A DNA stretch of 64,000 bases. Origin: Haemophilus influenzae. Lineage in GTDB: Bacteria; Pseudomonadota; Gammaproteobacteria; Enterobacterales; Pasteurellaceae. The position numbers and the translations under genes were made by a program. A model generated the notes under the pieces. That model searched no databases, was not told the DNA's origin, and saw only the letters and a list, made by a program, of their open reading frames with translations. Below are positions 62,360 through 64,000 of this stretch, one piece after another. Numbering within the stretch: position 1 is the first letter of the stretch; every line of letters starts with the position of its first letter. The stretch lies in assembly GCA_923172585.1 (NCBI GenBank), contig OV298644.1:186976-250975 (forward strand), written 5' to 3'.

Positions 62360-62767
62360 GTGACTTACACCACCGCTAAAGCTGCTGAAAAAATAGGCAT
62401 TTCCGCCTACACCTTACGCTTTTATGACAAAGAAGGCTTGTTACCTAATGTCGGACGTGATGAATACGGTAATCGCCGTTTTACCGACAAGGATTTGCAA
62501 TGGTTGAGTTTATTACAATGCTTGAAAAATACAGGAATGAGCTTAAAAGACATCAAACGCTTTGCGGAATGTACCATCATTGGCGACGATACTATTGAAG
62601 AACGCCTTTCCTTATTTGAAAATCAAACAAAAAATGTAAAGTGTCAAATTGCCGAATTAAAACGTTATTTAGATTTGCTTGAATACAAATTAGCGTTTTA
62701 CCAAAAAGCGAAAGCACTAGGCTCGGTAAAAGCTGTGAATTTACCGCAAATTCCTGAAACGAGCTAA
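62360..62767 (+). CDS. nmlR: MerR-family regulator of adhC (NmlR type)
   Basis: A 135-residue regulator with the MerR helix-turn-helix (TTAKAAEKIGISAYTLRFYDKEGLLP) and wing (GNRRFTDKDLQWLSLL), then a coiled dimerisation helix (LFENQTKNVKCQIAELKRYLDLLEYKLAFY). It lacks the C-terminal metal-binding cysteine loop of classic MerR. Cysteines in LLQCLKNTG and FAECTII are candidates for sensing aldehydes or nitrosothiols, as reported for NmlR in H. influenzae. It faces adhC across the 19-bp-spacer promoter. Confidence 0.88.
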   Translation: MTYTTAKAAEKIGISAYTLRFYDKEGLLPNVGRDEYGNRRFTDKDLQWLSLLQCLKNTGMSLKDIKRFAECTIIGDDTIEERLSLFENQTKNVKCQIAELKRYLDLLEYKLAFYQKAKALGSVKAVNLPQIPETS

Positions 62768-62873
62768 AAGGATAAAAGTGCTCACATCACAGAATTAGAA
62801 GAAAAATACAATTTTTAGAGATAGATAAATTTTAACTTTTTTATTACATAAATAAGTTAAAAATCAGGTTTTG

Positions 62874-62889
62874 TGATCAAGATCAGGAT
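62874..62889 (+). promoter_or_regulatory. CRP-like site upstream of tatA
   Basis: TGTGATCAAGATCAGG matches the left CRP half exactly and the right half partly (TCAGG for TCACA), about 100 bases before the tatA start. No clear -10/-35 pair was identified. Confidence 0.3.
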
Positions 62890-62984
62890 AACATAAAAAT
62901 AATCTCCGATAGCTATTGTTCTAAATGGCTAAAAAGAGTATATTCCGAGCCAAATTTTTTCTTTTTTACAGAACGGAGTTTATT

Positions 62985-63212
62985 ATGTTTGGTTTATCCC
63001 CCGCTCAACTGATTATTTTATTAGTCGTTATTTTATTGATTTTTGGCACGAAAAAATTAAGAAATGCTGGCTCAGATCTTGGCGCAGCAGTGAAAGGTTT
63101 CAAAAAGGCGATGAAAGAAGATGAAAAAGTAAAAGATGCGGAATTTAAGTCTATAGATAATGAAACAGCGTCTGCAAAAAAAGAAAATATAAAAGAGAAA
63201 GAACAGGCTTAA
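62985..63212 (+). CDS. tatA: Twin-arginine translocase subunit TatA
   Basis: Pore-forming subunit of the Tat export system. The 75-residue protein has a short N-terminal membrane helix ([17 protein letters not shown]), the [24 protein letters not shown] hinge and amphipathic helix, and a charged tail. The ATG at 62985 follows CGGAG; an open frame 20 codons earlier is not used. First gene of tatABC. Confidence 0.95.
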   Translation: MFGLSPAQLIILLVVILLIFGTKKLRNAGSDLGAAVKGFKKAMKEDEKVKDAEFKSIDNETASAKKENIKEKEQA

Positions 63213-63215
63213 TCC

Positions 63216-63773
63216 GTGTTTGATATTGGTTTTTCAGAACTTATTTTACTAATGGTTTTGGGATTGGTTGTATTAGGCCCGAAACGTTTGCCTATAGCAA
63301 TTCGCACTGTAATGGATTGGGTAAAAACAATTCGTGGTTTAGCTGCTAACGTTCAAAATGAGTTGAAACAAGAGCTAAAATTGCAAGAATTACAAGATAG
63401 TATTAAAAAAGCGGAATCCCTTAACTTGCAAGCCCTTTCACCAGAATTGAGTAAAACGGTGGAAGAATTAAAAGCTCAAGCAGATAAGATGAAAGCGGAG
63501 CTAGAAGATAAAGCAGCTCAAGCTGGTACAACGGTGGAAGATCAAATCAAAGAAATCAAAAGTGCGGCTGAAAATGCAGAAAAACCTCAAAATGCAATCT
63601 CAGTTGAGGAGGCTGCAGAAACTTTAGAAGCAGAAAAAACACCTACAGATTTGACCGCACTTGAAACTCACGAGAAAGTAGAACTGAACACACATTTATC
63701 TAGCTATTATCCTCCTGATGATATTGAAATCGCTCCAGCGTCAAAATCTCAATCTTCAAAAACTAAATCATAG
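63216..63773 (+). CDS. tatB: Twin-arginine translocase subunit TatB
   Basis: Receptor-complex partner of TatC. The 185-residue protein starts at GTG with [25 protein letters not shown], including the conserved Glu in the membrane helix and the GPKRLP hinge, followed by a long Lys/Glu/Ala-rich helical tail. The GTG lies 3 bases after tatA, indicating coupling. An uptake core is in the tail coding sequence (63654). Confidence 0.95.
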   Translation: MFDIGFSELILLMVLGLVVLGPKRLPIAIRTVMDWVKTIRGLAANVQNELKQELKLQELQDSIKKAESLNLQALSPELSKTVEELKAQADKMKAELEDKAAQAGTTVEDQIKEIKSAAENAEKPQNAISVEEAAETLEAEKTPTDLTALETHEKVELNTHLSSYYPPDDIEIAPASKSQSSKTKS

Positions 63774-63782
63774 CGAGTTTTT

Positions 63783-64000
63783 ATGAGTAATGTGGATGAA
63801 TCTCAACCTTTAATTACGCACCTTGTTGAACTAAGAAACCGTTTATTACGCTGTGTGATTTGTGTAGTGTTGGTTTTTGTTGCTTTGGTGTATTTTTCCA
63901 ATGATATTTATCATTTTGTTGCTGCACCTTTAACGGCTGTTATGCCAAAAGGCGCAACAATGATTGCAACCAATATTCAAACGCCTTTCTTTACGCCAAT
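63783..64000 (+). CDS. tatC: Twin-arginine translocase subunit TatC (5' part)
   Basis: The first 72 residues of TatC, cut by the window edge. [14 protein letters not shown] is the conserved N-terminal motif that recognises twin-arginine signals, followed by the first membrane helix and the periplasmic [22 protein letters not shown] stretch. Starts 9 bases after tatB. Confidence 0.95.
   Translation, partial: MSNVDESQPLITHLVELRNRLLRCVICVVLVFVALVYFSNDIYHFVAAPLTAVMPKGATMIATNIQTPFFTP

Overview
The window is a chromosomal segment of a Haemophilus, almost certainly Haemophilus influenzae. The evidence is the AT-rich sequence, 46 exact copies of the 9-base DNA uptake core (AAGTGCGGT or its complement), the P2 porin, the siaP/siaT sialic acid cluster, adhesin protein E, and a gene order that follows the znuA-to-tat stretch of that species. 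I see no prophage, insertion sequence, CRISPR array or rRNA.

Layout. 1-2.9 kb: end of znuA, a membrane protein, mpl and a small unknown gene. 2.6-8.2 kb: a heavily damaged stretch with frameshifted metC, a peroxiredoxin/pgsA mosaic, a decayed pgsA, a tRNA Gly-Leu-Lys cluster with substitutions, ppa with a stop codon and a broken purine permease. 8.4-17 kb: udk, dcd, an AsmA-like protein, an MFS exporter, der, a probable Ibs/Sib-type type I toxin-antitoxin locus, two tRNA-Asp, dnaQ, rnhA and ompP2. 17-27.4 kb: sialic acid and amino sugar cluster. The catabolic operon nanE-nanK-siaR-nanA-nagB-nagA reads leftward, and siaP-siaT-nanM reads rightward from a shared control region. 27.5-40.9 kb: hflK-hflC, a phosphopantetheinyl transferase, dcuB, the leftward yceD-rpmF-fabH-fabD-fabG-acpP fatty acid cluster, psd, gor, a YajG-like lipoprotein and bolA. 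41-48.5 kb: the Na+-translocating NADH:quinone reductase operon nqrABCDEF with its maturation factors apbE and nqrM. 48.6-64 kb: mnmA, pgeF, rluD, bamD, protein E, pflA-pflB-focA, nagK, a Na+/alanine symporter, the formaldehyde pair fghA-adhC with its MerR regulator, and tatABC (tatC runs off the end).

The genes form coherent modules. Sialic acid enters through SiaPT, is mutarotated by NanM and converted by NanA, NanK, NanE, NagA and NagB to fructose-6-phosphate. The Nqr operon and Pfl/FocA/DcuB support respiratory and anaerobic energy metabolism.

Two points dominate interpretation. First, many genes carry single-base frameshifts or stops, some in genes expected to be essential (der, ppa, pgsA). 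Isolated single-base indels, often in short homopolymers, look like assembly errors, whereas the multiply substituted pgsA/tRNA stretch looks genuinely decayed. Second, the most interesting hidden element is at about 13.67-13.94 kb: a 19-residue hydrophobic peptide gene very similar to E. coli Ibs toxins, opposed by a strong promoter and hairpins for an antisense RNA.
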